The notes: generated by a model not told the origin, from the letters alone. A stretch of 18,009 nt of DNA from Pullibacteroides sp964436335 (GCA_964436335.1 CAYTCD010000039.1:1-18009); one strand, 5' to 3'; shown: positions 1 to 7,916, counted from the stretch's first letter. Program-made: numbers and translations.

Positions 1-876
1 GGCATCCATATAACTGATAGGCAGTGTATAATGAAGATTCTGATGGTCACGTTGAAACTCAGCGTGGGGCAATTCCTCTATCAATACGAGCAAATCGCCG
101 TTAACACCACCCCGGGGCGCGGCATTGCCCTTGCCCGAGACCGAAAGCTGCATGCCCGCTTCCACACCGGCCGGGATATGGATGCTGATAACTTCATCGG
201 CATAGGTAATCCCCTCGCCTTTGCATTGCGGACAGGCATCGGTTATCACCTTTCCCTCGCCATGGCATTTGGGACAGACATGTACCTGCTGCATCATGCC
301 CAATAACGTCTGTTGGGTATGCAACACACGCCCTTCGCCATGACAGGTTTCGCAGGTTTTGAAAGCATTGCTGTCCTTGGCCCCGCTCCCCCCGCATTGA
401 CTGCAGGGCACCGCCTTATGTACTTTTATTTTCTTTTCAACCCCTTTGGCGATTTCCTCCAAGGTGAGTTTGAGCGTTACCCGGAGATCCGAACCCCGTG
501 CCACGGTTCTGCGCCCGCCCCTTGAAGAGGAACCGAATCCCGAAAAACCACCGAATCCCCCGCCGAATCCGCTGAAAATATCCCCGAACTGGCTGAAAAT
601 ATCTTCCATGCTCATGCCGCCCATACCGCCGCCGAACCCTCCGGCTCCGCCCATGCCTGCATGGCCAAACTGGTCGTAACGCTGCTTCTTTTCCGGATCG
701 CTCAGCACCCCGTAGGCTTCCGCCGCTTCCTTGAACTTTTCTTCCGCCTCCTTGTCGCCCGGATTGCGGTCAGGATGATATTTGAGCGCCAGTTTGCGGT
801 ACGCCTTCTTGATTTCGTCTGCCGAAGCGCCCTTGGCTACCCCCAGCACTTCGTAATAATCTCTTTTTTCTGCCAT
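1..876 (-). CDS. dnaJ: Chaperone protein DnaJ (Hsp40), C-terminus cut by window edge
   Basis: Co-chaperone that delivers unfolded clients to DnaK and stimulates its ATPase in the cytoplasm. The 292 residues seen include an N-terminal J domain (about 5-70) with the diagnostic HPD at 34-36. A long Gly/Phe-rich linker follows (about 71-120). The zinc-binding region has all four CxxCxGxG repeats: CSQCGGSG (158), CETCHGEG (175), CPKCHGEG (201) and CPQCKGEG (215). The first substrate-binding beta domain then begins. The frame stays open to base 1, so roughly the last 90-100 residues expected of a type I DnaJ lie outside the window. The ATG at 874-876 gives the canonical MAEKRDYYEVLGV start. It lies 18 nt downstream of the grpE stop with no strong Shine-Dalgarno, so the two genes are probably cotranscribed. 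Confidence 0.97.
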   Translation of the reverse strand, partial: MAEKRDYYEVLGVAKGASADEIKKAYRKLALKYHPDRNPGDKEAEEKFKEAAEAYGVLSDPEKKQRYDQFGHAGMGGAGGFGGGMGGMSMEDIFSQFGDIFSGFGGGFGGFSGFGSSSRGGRRTVARGSDLRVTLKLTLEEIAKGVEKKIKVHKAVPCSQCGGSGAKDSNAFKTCETCHGEGRVLHTQQTLLGMMQQVHVCPKCHGEGKVITDACPQCKGEGITYADEVISIHIPAGVEAGMQLSVSGKGNAAPRGGVNGDLLVLIEELPHAEFQRDHQNLHYTLPISYMDA

Positions 877-894
877 CGCTACACGCTTTATCGG

Positions 895-1464
895 TTAACA
901 GCCTACCACTACTTTGGCGAAACGGAGTACTTTATCCTCTATGGCATAGCCTTTCTGCACCACATCCAGCACACAGCCTTTCAAGTTTTCTTCCGGAGCG
1001 GGAATCTGCGCCACGGCTTCCGCTGTTTCCGCGTCGAAGGGTTTGCCGGTCACTTCGCACTCTTTTACGCCCTGTTGCTTCAAGACATTCAACAACTTAT
1101 TGTAGATCAAACTTACACCTTCCATCAACGCTTCCTGACTACCCGCCGTTTCGTCCTGTATTGATTGACGGAAAGCCGCCAAGGCACGTTCCATGTCATC
1201 TATGACAGGCAATAATGCCAAAACGACACCCGAAGCGGCTGTCCTAACCATCTCCAACTTCTCCTTGTTGACCCTTTTCCGGTAGTTGTCGAAATCCGAA
1301 TACAGGCGCAAATACTTGTCGTTCAGATCTGCCATCTGCGTTTTAAGATCTTCGGCCACATCGTTACCGTTTTCTGTATCAACTTCCTTTTCAGGCGTTT
1401 CCACTTTCTGTTCCGGCGCAACTTCCATTTCCGCTTCGTTCGCTTTATCGTTTTTCTTGCTCAT
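895..1464 (-). CDS. grpE: Nucleotide exchange factor GrpE
   Basis: Releases ADP from DnaK and so resets the Hsp70 cycle in which the adjacent dnaJ product also works. The 189 residues fit the family. An acidic, Glu/Lys-rich disordered N-terminus (about 1-38) leads into a long coiled-coil helix containing YSDFDNYRKRVNKEK. The C-terminal beta domain ends with GYAIEDKVLRFAKVVV, the recognisable GrpE signature. The ATG at 1462-1464 begins MSKKNDKANE and has an A-rich rather than Shine-Dalgarno leader. It is the first gene of a grpE-dnaJ unit that runs leftwards. I saw no CIRCE inverted repeat upstream, so HrcA control is not supported by this sequence. Confidence 0.96.
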   Translation of the reverse strand: MSKKNDKANEAEMEVAPEQKVETPEKEVDTENGNDVAEDLKTQMADLNDKYLRLYSDFDNYRKRVNKEKLEMVRTAASGVVLALLPVIDDMERALAAFRQSIQDETAGSQEALMEGVSLIYNKLLNVLKQQGVKECEVTGKPFDAETAEAVAQIPAPEENLKGCVLDVVQKGYAIEDKVLRFAKVVVGC

Positions 1465-1673
1465 ATGCTTAGATTTTTCCGGTAAGGGAGTACAGCAAAA
1501 ACAATACCGTCCTTGTCAAATGTTTTTTTCATGCCAGATTGGCACGTAAACTCCCTGCGCCGCATGTTAGCGGATTTGGCCGAAATTCGTTAACTTTGTA
1601 ACCTTTGCATCCGGCAGGTTCTTCGGTTCCCGTGCCCTTGCCTTTTTCGAAAAAAAAATAAAAACATTATACA
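1465..1673. other. Divergent intergenic region between grpE and the aminotransferase
   Basis: This 209-base gap separates grpE (leftward) from the aminotransferase operon (rightward) and must hold both promoters. The rightward side has good candidates near 1567-1607, listed separately. On the grpE side I see no clean copy of the Bacteroidota consensus. The nearest is a TTTG at 1520-1517 followed after only 10 nt by a TATTGTTT-like stretch, which is too close. No CIRCE element, sigma-54 site or small ORF with supporting features was seen. The last 25 bases before the ATG at 1674 are strongly A-rich. Confidence 0.6.
1567..1607 (+). promoter_or_regulatory. Candidate promoter(s) of the aminotransferase-uvrB-lyase operon
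   Basis: Two overlapping matches to the Bacteroidota vegetative promoter (TTTG, about 20 nt, TAnnTTTG) are visible. One is TTAG (1567-1570), exactly 20 nt, then a perfect -7 box TAACTTTG (1591-1598). The other is a perfect TTTG (1575-1578), exactly 20 nt, then the one-base-longer box TAACCTTTG (1599-1607). Each has one good and one imperfect half. Either would give a leader of about 60-70 nt before the ATG at 1674. This is motif matching only. Confidence 0.5.
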
Positions 1674-2987
1674 ATGAAACAAACCGTTATCCCCAAGGAA
1701 ACCGTCGATGGCGTTATCCGCCAGAACGGCCTCAAGAGCGTGGGGCAAGCCTCCATCCGCGAAGTAAAGAAACTCATCAACGATGTGGAAAAAGCCTCCG
1801 GCACGCATTTCATCCGCATGGAAATGGGCATTCCCGGACTTCCGGCCGCCAAAATCGGCGTGGATGCCGAAATCGCCGCCTTGCAGAAAGGCATCGCCTC
1901 GCTTTATCCCGAAGTGGGCGGTCTTCCCGAACTGAAAGAAGAAATTTCTCGCTTCGCCAAGAATTTCCTCAACATCGGAGTGAACCCCGCCGGCTGTATT
2001 CCCACCGTAGGTTCAATGCAGGGCAGTTTCGCCGCGTTCCTTACCGTGAGCCGCGCCCAGAAAGGCAAGAACACCACCCTTTTCATCGACCCCGGTTTTG
2101 CGGTTCACAAACAGCAGCACCGCGTGTTGGGCATTCCCTTCGAAAGCTTCGACGTATATAATTTCAGGGGAGAAAAACTGCGCGAAAAATTAGAAAGCTA
2201 CCTGAGCAAGGGCAATATCTCGTCTATCTTCTACTCCAACCCCAACAATCCCTCGTGGATCTGCTTTACCGAAGACGAATTGCGCACCATCGCCGACCTG
2301 GCCAAGAAATACAATGTCATCGTAATGGAAGACCTCGCCTATTTCGGCATGGACTTCCGCCACGACATCTCCACGCCGGGCGTGCCGCCCTTCCAACCCA
2401 CCGTGGCGCAATACACCGACAAATACATCCTTTTCGTCTCCAGCTCCAAAGCCTTCAGCTACGCCGGACAGCGCATCGGCATGATGATGATTTCGGATGC
2501 CCTGTATCAGAGCGAGTTCCCCGATTTCAAAGCCTACTACAACAGTACCCAATTCGGGCATACGATGATTTTCGGCACCGTGTATTGCCTCAGCTCCGGC
2601 ACCGCCCATTCGCCTCAATACGCCCTGCACGCGATTCTGAAAGCCACCAACGAAGGCCGTTACAATTTCGTGCACGAAACCCGCATCTACGGCGAAAAGG
2701 CGCACAAGATGAAGGAAATGTTCCTCAAGAACGGCTTCTATCTCGCCTACGACAAGGATGTGGACAAAGACCTGTCCGACGGTTTCTACTTTACCGTAGG
2801 CTATCCGGGTATGAACAGCGAAGAACTGCTGCACAACCTGCTTTACTTCGGCATCAGCGCCATTTCGTTGGGCATCACCGGCAGCGAACGCGAAGGCATC
2901 CGCGCCTGCGTATCGCTCGTTCCCATGGAAGACCTGCCCGAACTGGAAGTACGCTTGGAAAAATTCAAGGCCTACTTTACCGCATAG
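1674..2987 (+). CDS. Class I/II PLP-dependent aminotransferase
   Basis: A fold-type I aminotransferase of 437 residues. It moves an amino group between an amino acid and a 2-oxo acid in the cytoplasm; the substrate cannot be read from sequence. The family residues are in order: YPEVGGLPELKEEI near 78-91 (N-terminal substrate region), SNPNNP at 188-193, the cofactor-ring Asp in VMEDLAYF (D220, Y223), and the PLP Schiff-base lysine K259 in SSSKAFSYAGQRIG. Arg267 fits the phosphate-binding position. A C-terminal GIRACVSLVP matches the region that holds the carboxylate-binding arginine. Length fits the family. The ATG at 1674 follows an A-rich leader and is the first plausible start. uvrB begins 10 nt after its stop, so it heads a three-gene transcript. 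Aspartate- or aromatic-type substrates are possible, but I give no symbol. Confidence 0.9.
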   Translation: MKQTVIPKETVDGVIRQNGLKSVGQASIREVKKLINDVEKASGTHFIRMEMGIPGLPAAKIGVDAEIAALQKGIASLYPEVGGLPELKEEISRFAKNFLNIGVNPAGCIPTVGSMQGSFAAFLTVSRAQKGKNTTLFIDPGFAVHKQQHRVLGIPFESFDVYNFRGEKLREKLESYLSKGNISSIFYSNPNNPSWICFTEDELRTIADLAKKYNVIVMEDLAYFGMDFRHDISTPGVPPFQPTVAQYTDKYILFVSSSKAFSYAGQRIGMMMISDALYQSEFPDFKAYYNSTQFGHTMIFGTVYCLSSGTAHSPQYALHAILKATNEGRYNFVHETRIYGEKAHKMKEMFLKNGFYLAYDKDVDKDLSDGFYFTVGYPGMNSEELLHNLLYFGISAISLGITGSEREGIRACVSLVPMEDLPELEVRLEKFKAYFTA

Positions 2988-2997
2988 CCAGACAGGC

Positions 2998-5046
2998 ATG
3001 GATTTTGAGATCACTTCCGATTTCAAGCCTACAGGCGATCAACCGCAGGCTATCGATCAATTGGTTTCCGGAATCGAAAACGGAGACAAAGCACAGGTTT
3101 TGCTCGGCGTAACCGGTTCGGGCAAAACCTTTACCATTGCCAATATGATAGCCCGCCTCAACCGCCCCGCCCTAATCCTGAGCCATAACAAAACGCTGGC
3201 CGCCCAGCTCTTCGGTGAGTTCAAGCAGTTTTTTCCCCGCAATGCGGTGGAATACTATGTCTCTTATTACGACTATTACCAACCGGAGGCCTATCTGCCG
3301 GCTTCCAACACCTACATAGAAAAAGACCTTTCGATAAACGATGATATAGAGAAACTGAGGCTCAACACTTTGGCCAGTCTGCTTTCGGGACGGAAGGACG
3401 TAATCGTGGTGAGCACGGTTTCCTGCATCTACGGCACAGGAAATCCCGTTGACTACCACGAGAACGTGATCATTCTCAACGAAGGCGAAAAGATAAGCCA
3501 GCGGGAACTGATGTTACGTTTGGTAAAGTCGCTCTATTCCCGCAACGAGATAGAGTTCTCTCATGGAAAATTCAGGGTAAAGGGCGATACGATAGACGTG
3601 TTTGTGGCCTATGACGACTATGCTTACAGAATTGTGTTCTTTGATGATGAGATAGAACACATCCGCAAGATAGATCCGATCACCGGTACCGTATTGGATG
3701 AATTCCAGACCATCCGTATCTATCCGGCCAATATGTTCGTCCCCTCCTCTGCCCGTATCCAGCAGGCCATCAAGGAGATTCAGCTCGATTTGGGCAAACA
3801 GCTCGATTTTTTCAGGCAAACGGGACGTTTCTTGGAAGCCAAAAGACTCGAAGACCGGGTTACCTACGATGTGGAAATGATTAAGGAACTCGGTTTCTGT
3901 ACCGGCATCGAGAACTACTCCCGTTATTTTGACGGCCGTGCAGAAGGCGTACGCCCCTATTGCCTGTTGGATTATTTTCCGGAAGACTTTATTACCGTGG
4001 TGGACGAAAGCCACGTTACCGTTCCGCAAATCGGCGCCATGTACGGCGGAGACCGCTCCCGCAAGGTAAATCTGGTGGAATACGGATTCAGGCTGCCGGC
4101 CGCGCTCGACAACCGGCCCCTCACCTTCAACGAATACGAAGCATTAGCCGGACAGACCGTATATGTGAGTGCCACGCCAGCCGATTACGAATTGGCGCAA
4201 AGCGGCGGTGTGGTGGTGGAACAGCTGATCCGCCCCACCGGCCTGCTTGATCCTGAGATAGAAGTACGCCCCACGGCCAATCAGGTGGACGACCTGCTGG
4301 ACGAAATAGAAAAAGTCTGCGCCAAGGGCGAACGGGTGCTGGTTACCACGCTTACCAAAAAGATGGCCGAAGAACTGGCCCGTTACATGACCAGGGCCGG
4401 CATCCGTTGCCGCTATATACATTCCGAAGTGGACACCTTGGAACGGGTCGAAATCTTGCAAGACCTGCGCGCCGGCGTTATCGACGTGCTGATTGGCGTG
4501 AACCTGCTCAGGGAAGGCATCGACTTGCCCGAAGTGTCGTTGGTGGCCATTCTGGATGCCGACAAGGAAGGCTTTCTGCGTTCTGCCCGCGCCCTCACAC
4601 AGACCGCGGGCCGTGCCGCCCGCAATGTAAACGGACGGGTATTGATGTATGCCGACCGTATTACCGATGCCATGGGGCAGACCATCGAAGAAACCAACCG
4701 CCGCCGCATGGTTCAGGCGCAATACAACCAAAAGCACCACATCACACCAAAACCCATTGTAAAGTCAATAAACCAAGCACTTACAGAAGCCCGTGGATTA
4801 ACTTCCAAAGCCTATTCGGAAGACCTCCATGCACCTGCTTTCGCTGATCCGCTCTGGCAGTACGAAAAAATGCCTGAAAACCTGTCGGATCGCATCGAAA
4901 TTCTGGAAAAACGCATGAAGCAAGCGGCCGCCCGTCTCGAATTTGTAGAAGCCGACACCTGTCTGCAAGAAATAAACCGGCTCAAGGCCGTCGCAGCCGA
5001 AAAACCCCGGAACACCCAAAAAAGAAAAACACATCTAAAACCATAA
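2998..5046 (+). CDS. uvrB: Excinuclease ABC subunit UvrB
   Basis: The damage-verifying helicase-like subunit of nucleotide excision repair. It is loaded by UvrA and recruits UvrC to cut on both sides of a lesion. The 682 residues are a normal full length. Motifs: FKPTGDQPQAI at the N-terminus, Walker A GVTGSGKT (37-44), the DNA-clamping beta-hairpin in YYVSYYDYYQPEAYLP (86-101), the DESH Walker B box (336-339), and helicase motifs V/VI in the second RecA-like domain (GVNLLREGIDLPEV; ALTQTAGRAARN). The C-terminal UVR coiled-coil at about 631-664, which contacts UvrC, is followed by a basic tail. The ATG at 2998 gives the usual MDFEITSDFKPTGDQ start. It sits 10 nt after the aminotransferase stop and 4 nt before the next gene. 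Confidence 0.98.
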   Translation: MDFEITSDFKPTGDQPQAIDQLVSGIENGDKAQVLLGVTGSGKTFTIANMIARLNRPALILSHNKTLAAQLFGEFKQFFPRNAVEYYVSYYDYYQPEAYLPASNTYIEKDLSINDDIEKLRLNTLASLLSGRKDVIVVSTVSCIYGTGNPVDYHENVIILNEGEKISQRELMLRLVKSLYSRNEIEFSHGKFRVKGDTIDVFVAYDDYAYRIVFFDDEIEHIRKIDPITGTVLDEFQTIRIYPANMFVPSSARIQQAIKEIQLDLGKQLDFFRQTGRFLEAKRLEDRVTYDVEMIKELGFCTGIENYSRYFDGRAEGVRPYCLLDYFPEDFITVVDESHVTVPQIGAMYGGDRSRKVNLVEYGFRLPAALDNRPLTFNEYEALAGQTVYVSATPADYELAQSGGVVVEQLIRPTGLLDPEIEVRPTANQVDDLLDEIEKVCAKGERVLVTTLTKKMAEELARYMTRAGIRCRYIHSEVDTLERVEILQDLRAGVIDVLIGVNLLREGIDLPEVSLVAILDADKEGFLRSARALTQTAGRAARNVNGRVLMYADRITDAMGQTIEETNRRRMVQAQYNQKHHITPKPIVKSINQALTEARGLTSKAYSEDLHAPAFADPLWQYEKMPENLSDRIEILEKRMKQAAARLEFVEADTCLQEINRLKAVAAEKPRNTQKRKTHLKP

Positions 5047-5050
5047 CACA

Positions 5051-6307
5051 ATGAAAAAAAGTCTCAAATTTGATCCGGCAACCCGGATTCAAGACAGTTT
5101 TCACGGAGGTTCTTTCGGCGACGTGAATCCCGAAATCACCGATTCGGCCACCTTTATGTTTGCCAAAGGCGCAGATATGACCGCCACTTTCCATGGCGAA
5201 AAAGAAGGTTGCTTTCTGTATTCCCGCCACTGGAACCCCACCAACCTGAACCTCGCCACCGCCTTGGCCGCCATGGAAGGCACCGAAGCGGCATGGGTAA
5301 CCGCCTCCGGCATGGGCGCCATTACCAACGCCATGTTGCAGTTGGTGGGCGCAGGCGACCACATCGTGGCCAGCCCCACTGTATATGGCGGTACTTTCGC
5401 TTTTCTCAAAAACTACCTGCCCAAGTTCAATATAGAGGTAACTTTTGTGGATTCCACCAATCCGGTTGCCGTGGAAAAGGCCATCCGCAAGAACACCAAG
5501 TTCATCTACACCGAAACGATGAACAACCCCATGCTGCGCATCGCCGATATTCCCGCCCTGAGCAAAATCGCCCACAAGCACAAGATAAAACTGGTGGTGG
5601 ACAACACCTTTACGCCCATGATCTTCTCCCCTGCCCGTCTGGGTGCCGATATCGTGGTATATTCCATGACCAAGTTCATCAATGGCAAGAACGATTGCGT
5701 GGCCGGTGCCATCTGCGGATCGCAGGAATTCATCAACTCGCTTATCGATGTAAACAACGGCACGAGCATGTTGCTGGGGCCGGTGTTGGATCCCCTGCGG
5801 GCTTCGAGCATCCTGAAAAACCTCTACACCCTGCATATCCGCATGAAGCAGCACAGCCAAAACGCCCTTTACTTAGCCAAGCGATTCAAAACCATCGGAT
5901 TAAAGGCGAATTATCCCGGTATGAGCGAACACCCCGACCACAAGCTGATGAAACGCGACATGAATCCCGATTTCGGCTTTGGCGGCATGATCGCCATCGA
6001 CCTCGAAACGGCCGAAAAAGCCAACTTCATGATGGAGACCATGCAACAGAAAGGCGTGGGATATCTGGCGGTGTCGCTGGGTTATTTCAAGACCCTGTTC
6101 AGCAATTCCGGCAAGAGCACCTCGAGCGAGATTCCCGAAGAATTCCAGAAAGGCATGGGGCTTTCCGAAGGCCTGGTACGTTTCTCGGTAGGTCTGGACA
6201 ACGATATCGAACGTACCTTTGAACTGATTCGCGAAAGTTTTGAACGCACACAGGAAAAGTTTGCAAAAGTAAAAGCAAAAGCCAAGCGACCGGCCCAAAA
6301 GAAATAA
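5051..6307 (+). CDS. Cys/Met-metabolism PLP enzyme (methionine gamma-lyase / cystathionine lyase family)
   Basis: A 418-residue fold-type I PLP enzyme of the gamma-family (cystathionine gamma-synthase and lyases, methionine gamma-lyase, O-acylhomoserine sulfhydrylases). Visible residues: YSRHWNPT (58-64; Tyr and Arg contact the PLP phosphate of the neighbouring subunit), ASGMGA (85-90), Tyr112 stacking on PLP, Asp184 in VVDNT, the Schiff-base lysine K208 in SMTKF, and the carboxylate-binding Arg377 in SEGLVRFSVG. Two sites differ from textbook methionine gamma-lyase. The Cys after the active-site Tyr is Gly114, and the usual GHxD after the PLP lysine reads GKND (212-215). The C-terminus carries an unusual Lys/Ala-rich tail. 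Activity is therefore open: gamma- or beta-elimination, or sulfhydrylation. The ATG lies 4 nt after the uvrB stop, and a strong terminator follows. Confidence 0.88.
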   Translation: MKKSLKFDPATRIQDSFHGGSFGDVNPEITDSATFMFAKGADMTATFHGEKEGCFLYSRHWNPTNLNLATALAAMEGTEAAWVTASGMGAITNAMLQLVGAGDHIVASPTVYGGTFAFLKNYLPKFNIEVTFVDSTNPVAVEKAIRKNTKFIYTETMNNPMLRIADIPALSKIAHKHKIKLVVDNTFTPMIFSPARLGADIVVYSMTKFINGKNDCVAGAICGSQEFINSLIDVNNGTSMLLGPVLDPLRASSILKNLYTLHIRMKQHSQNALYLAKRFKTIGLKANYPGMSEHPDHKLMKRDMNPDFGFGGMIAIDLETAEKANFMMETMQQKGVGYLAVSLGYFKTLFSNSGKSTSSEIPEEFQKGMGLSEGLVRFSVGLDNDIERTFELIRESFERTQEKFAKVKAKAKRPAQKK

Positions 6308-6327
6308 GCCGGGTCTGCATTACTCCG

Positions 6328-6359
6328 AAAGCGGTGTCTGTCTGACACCGCTTTTTTTT
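6328..6359 (+). terminator. Rho-independent terminator of the aminotransferase-uvrB-lyase operon
   Basis: A perfect 11-bp stem, AAAGCGGTGTC (6328-6338) with GACACCGCTTT (6344-6354), has a 5-nt loop. The arm runs into an uninterrupted T tract ending at 6359. It begins 20 nt after the lyase stop. Confidence 0.93.
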
Positions 6360-6413
6360 ACCGGTAGGTGGAAACGAAAAGCGGGCGTATCGGAAAACCG
6401 ATTTTGCAGCGCA

Positions 6414-6445
6414 TAAAAAAAGGCGGCCCGAAAGCCGCCTTTTTT
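6414..6445 (-). terminator. Terminator of the type IX cargo gene (bidirectional hairpin)
   Basis: GGCGGC (6422-6427) pairs with GCCGCC (6434-6439) around a 6-nt loop. The stem is extended by an A tract on the left and a T tract on the right, so it reads as a terminator from either strand. It lies 16 nt past the stop of the minus-strand gene and is probably its main terminator. It could also back up the plus-strand terminator. Confidence 0.9.
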
Positions 6446-6461
6446 ATACACAATCTAAAGA

Positions 6462-7790
6462 TTAGCGTACAACCACCTTCTTGGTGGCCATACCTTCTTC
6501 GGTCGTGATTTTGGCGATATACATACCCGTTTGCAGACCGGATACCGAAACGGTGGCAACAGAACTATTGCAGGCTTCCGTTTTCAGCAACTTTCCGTTC
6601 AAATCATAGATATCCACGTTGAGAATACGGGAAGTGGCGCTAATCGTAACATTGTCGATAGCCGGAACCGGCGTTACTTCCACATATTTGTCCTGCGGAT
6701 TGGGACTTTTTACCGACACTTCATCGGCAACGAGTACCCTCATGATGGGTTCGTCATCCTGCGGGCCCCCACCGTTGGCCCACCACCAGGAATAATGGGG
6801 CAATACGATATAACGTTCGTTGGGCTGATCTTCCGGGAAAGGAAGGAAGTCATCCATACGTTCTCTAACCGGTTCACCTTCTGCGTGTTCTCCATCGTTT
6901 CCGTTATATGTGTACAGGAACTGTTTATCAAAGTCCCATACAACATAAACGGGGGCCAGACGGGTGGAGGTGATGGAACCGGCATCGTTTTGCGGGCCGA
7001 AAAGCAAGGCATTCCACAAAGTGTCGGTGGGCAGACCATCGTGGGGGAATACTACGCTGATACAAGTATTGGCACCGGCAAGTTTGGGATTTTTAAACTT
7101 AGCCCCGAAGAAGTCCTGTCCGGGGAAAAGACCGCCCGAGGTAGAGGTGCTGGTTTCAGGCATATACACATAGGTGATTTCGCTTTCCGAGGAGAAATCG
7201 TCCGGATCTTTCGGATAGAATACGTCTATTTCGGCATCGGGATTGGTGCTGTTGCCGGTCATATCCGCAAAGGCAGTCTGAAAAGAAACTTTATCCCCGT
7301 TGTAATGTTTGAAATACAAGGGCATATCCTGTCTATTGATAGAATCTACCGAAGAAGGGATACGGCCCACCAGCGCGATGGCACCCGTAACGTATTTTTC
7401 AGCAAAACGCACACGGAGGTTACGCAAATACCAACCGTCGTTATTAAAGTCGAACGAATATCCGATTTCGCCGCTTCCCCAATAGTTGTTCATCCAACCC
7501 GTTCCCATCGGCAGCCAGACAGAGGGTATCTTGCCTAAGTCTGCAAAACCGTTCACAAGACCTGTCGCCGTCATCGTCAAATTGAAACCACCGTTTGCCG
7601 AGCCCGTATAGTAAGACTCCGTAGGCACACTGTCCCTTGCACTCTTGGCGGCATTGCCCTTTACATTCTGTAAAATGGGCGATTCCGCCTGCAAGGTTGC
7701 CTTAAGCGGTTCCCCCACTTCCCGGAAAACTTGCGCGTTTGCGCCTCCCACCAAAGCGGCGGCACAAACCAACATAATAATCTTTTTCAT
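6462..7790 (-). CDS. Secreted protein with type IX secretion C-terminal sorting domain, function unknown
   Basis: A 442-residue exported protein. Its signal peptide MKKIIMLVCAAALVGGANA has a Lys-rich start, a hydrophobic core and an AxA signal peptidase I site before Gln. I see no lipobox. The last 75 or so residues form a typical type A Por/type IX sorting domain: a Pro-rich lead-in, a beta-rich VDIYDLNGKLLKT block, GLQTGMYIAKI, and a basic KKVVVR end. The family fate is outer-membrane passage by the type IX machinery, with cleavage and release or surface attachment. The central 350 residues are Gly-, Asp- and aromatic-rich and look beta-structured; I recognise no catalytic domain. The ATG at 7788-7790 was chosen over the in-frame ATG at 7886 because it starts directly at the signal peptide. 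It follows lon by 126 nt. Confidence 0.88.
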   Translation of the reverse strand: MKKIIMLVCAAALVGGANAQVFREVGEPLKATLQAESPILQNVKGNAAKSARDSVPTESYYTGSANGGFNLTMTATGLVNGFADLGKIPSVWLPMGTGWMNNYWGSGEIGYSFDFNNDGWYLRNLRVRFAEKYVTGAIALVGRIPSSVDSINRQDMPLYFKHYNGDKVSFQTAFADMTGNSTNPDAEIDVFYPKDPDDFSSESEITYVYMPETSTSTSGGLFPGQDFFGAKFKNPKLAGANTCISVVFPHDGLPTDTLWNALLFGPQNDAGSITSTRLAPVYVVWDFDKQFLYTYNGNDGEHAEGEPVRERMDDFLPFPEDQPNERYIVLPHYSWWWANGGGPQDDEPIMRVLVADEVSVKSPNPQDKYVEVTPVPAIDNVTISATSRILNVDIYDLNGKLLKTEACNSSVATVSVSGLQTGMYIAKITTEEGMATKKVVVR

Positions 7791-7916
7791 GATTGATAAA
7801 ATTTTAGGTTGTTTTTTTGTATTGTTCAGTGCAAAAAGCGAGGCTAAGATACGTGTTTTTTTCGAAAAGGCCGCGCTTTTCCGCATTTTTTTTTCACATA
7901 TCCCAATGCCTGCCGG
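7791..7916. other. lon / cargo-gene intergenic region
   Basis: This 126-base AT-rich spacer has several homopolymer runs. A 6-bp hairpin (7864-7881) is followed by T only on the plus strand, so it would not end minus-strand transcription coming from lon. No ORF with support was seen. Confidence 0.5.
7844..7851 (-). promoter_or_regulatory. Weak -7 box candidate for the type IX cargo gene
   Basis: On the minus strand TATCTTAG matches the Bacteroidota -7 box TAnnTTTG at all but one fixed base and would give a leader of roughly 45-50 nt to the ATG at 7790. No TTTG-like -33 box lies about 20 nt upstream, so this is weak. The alternative is read-through from lon, because no convincing terminator follows the lon stop. 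Confidence 0.25.

Larger units (their letters stand above)
6308..6461. other. Convergent intergenic region with terminators for both strands
   Basis: The plus-strand operon and the minus-strand type IX cargo gene end facing each other here. The region holds one strong plus-strand terminator (6328-6359) and one two-sided hairpin (6414-6445). Between them is a weak ATCGG-AAAA-CCGAT hairpin (6389-6402) followed by TTTT. No ORF or promoter was seen. Confidence 0.7.

Noticed and set aside
480..680. Proline-rich plus-strand ORF with PNPP repeats
   Set aside because: It is the reverse complement of the Gly/Phe-rich linker of dnaJ.
1531..1556. Possible sigma-54 site (TTGGCAC)
   Set aside because: The -24 half TGGCAC is present, but the spacing and -12 TTGC half are missing.
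2190..3026. 278-residue antisense reading frame over the aminotransferase
   Set aside because: It lies fully opposite a gene with intact PLP motifs. The translated protein is Val/Gly/His/Ala-rich with no motif and no start context. It is a shadow of codon bias.
4982..5860. 292-residue antisense frame across the uvrB/lyase junction
   Set aside because: It covers the ends of two well-supported genes and shows no domain or signal. A shadow frame.
5209..6222. 337-residue overlapping frame within the PLP lyase gene
   Set aside because: Same strand, shifted frame, Arg/His/Gln-rich low-complexity translation, and the true gene is clear. A shadow frame.
6531..7538. 335-residue antisense frame over the type IX cargo gene
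   Set aside because: The minus-strand product has a signal peptide and sorting domain; the opposite frame has neither and lacks a promoter.
7864..7895. Terminator for lon
   Set aside because: The 6-bp AT-rich hairpin is followed by T on the plus strand only. For minus-strand transcription the T tract would be on the wrong side.
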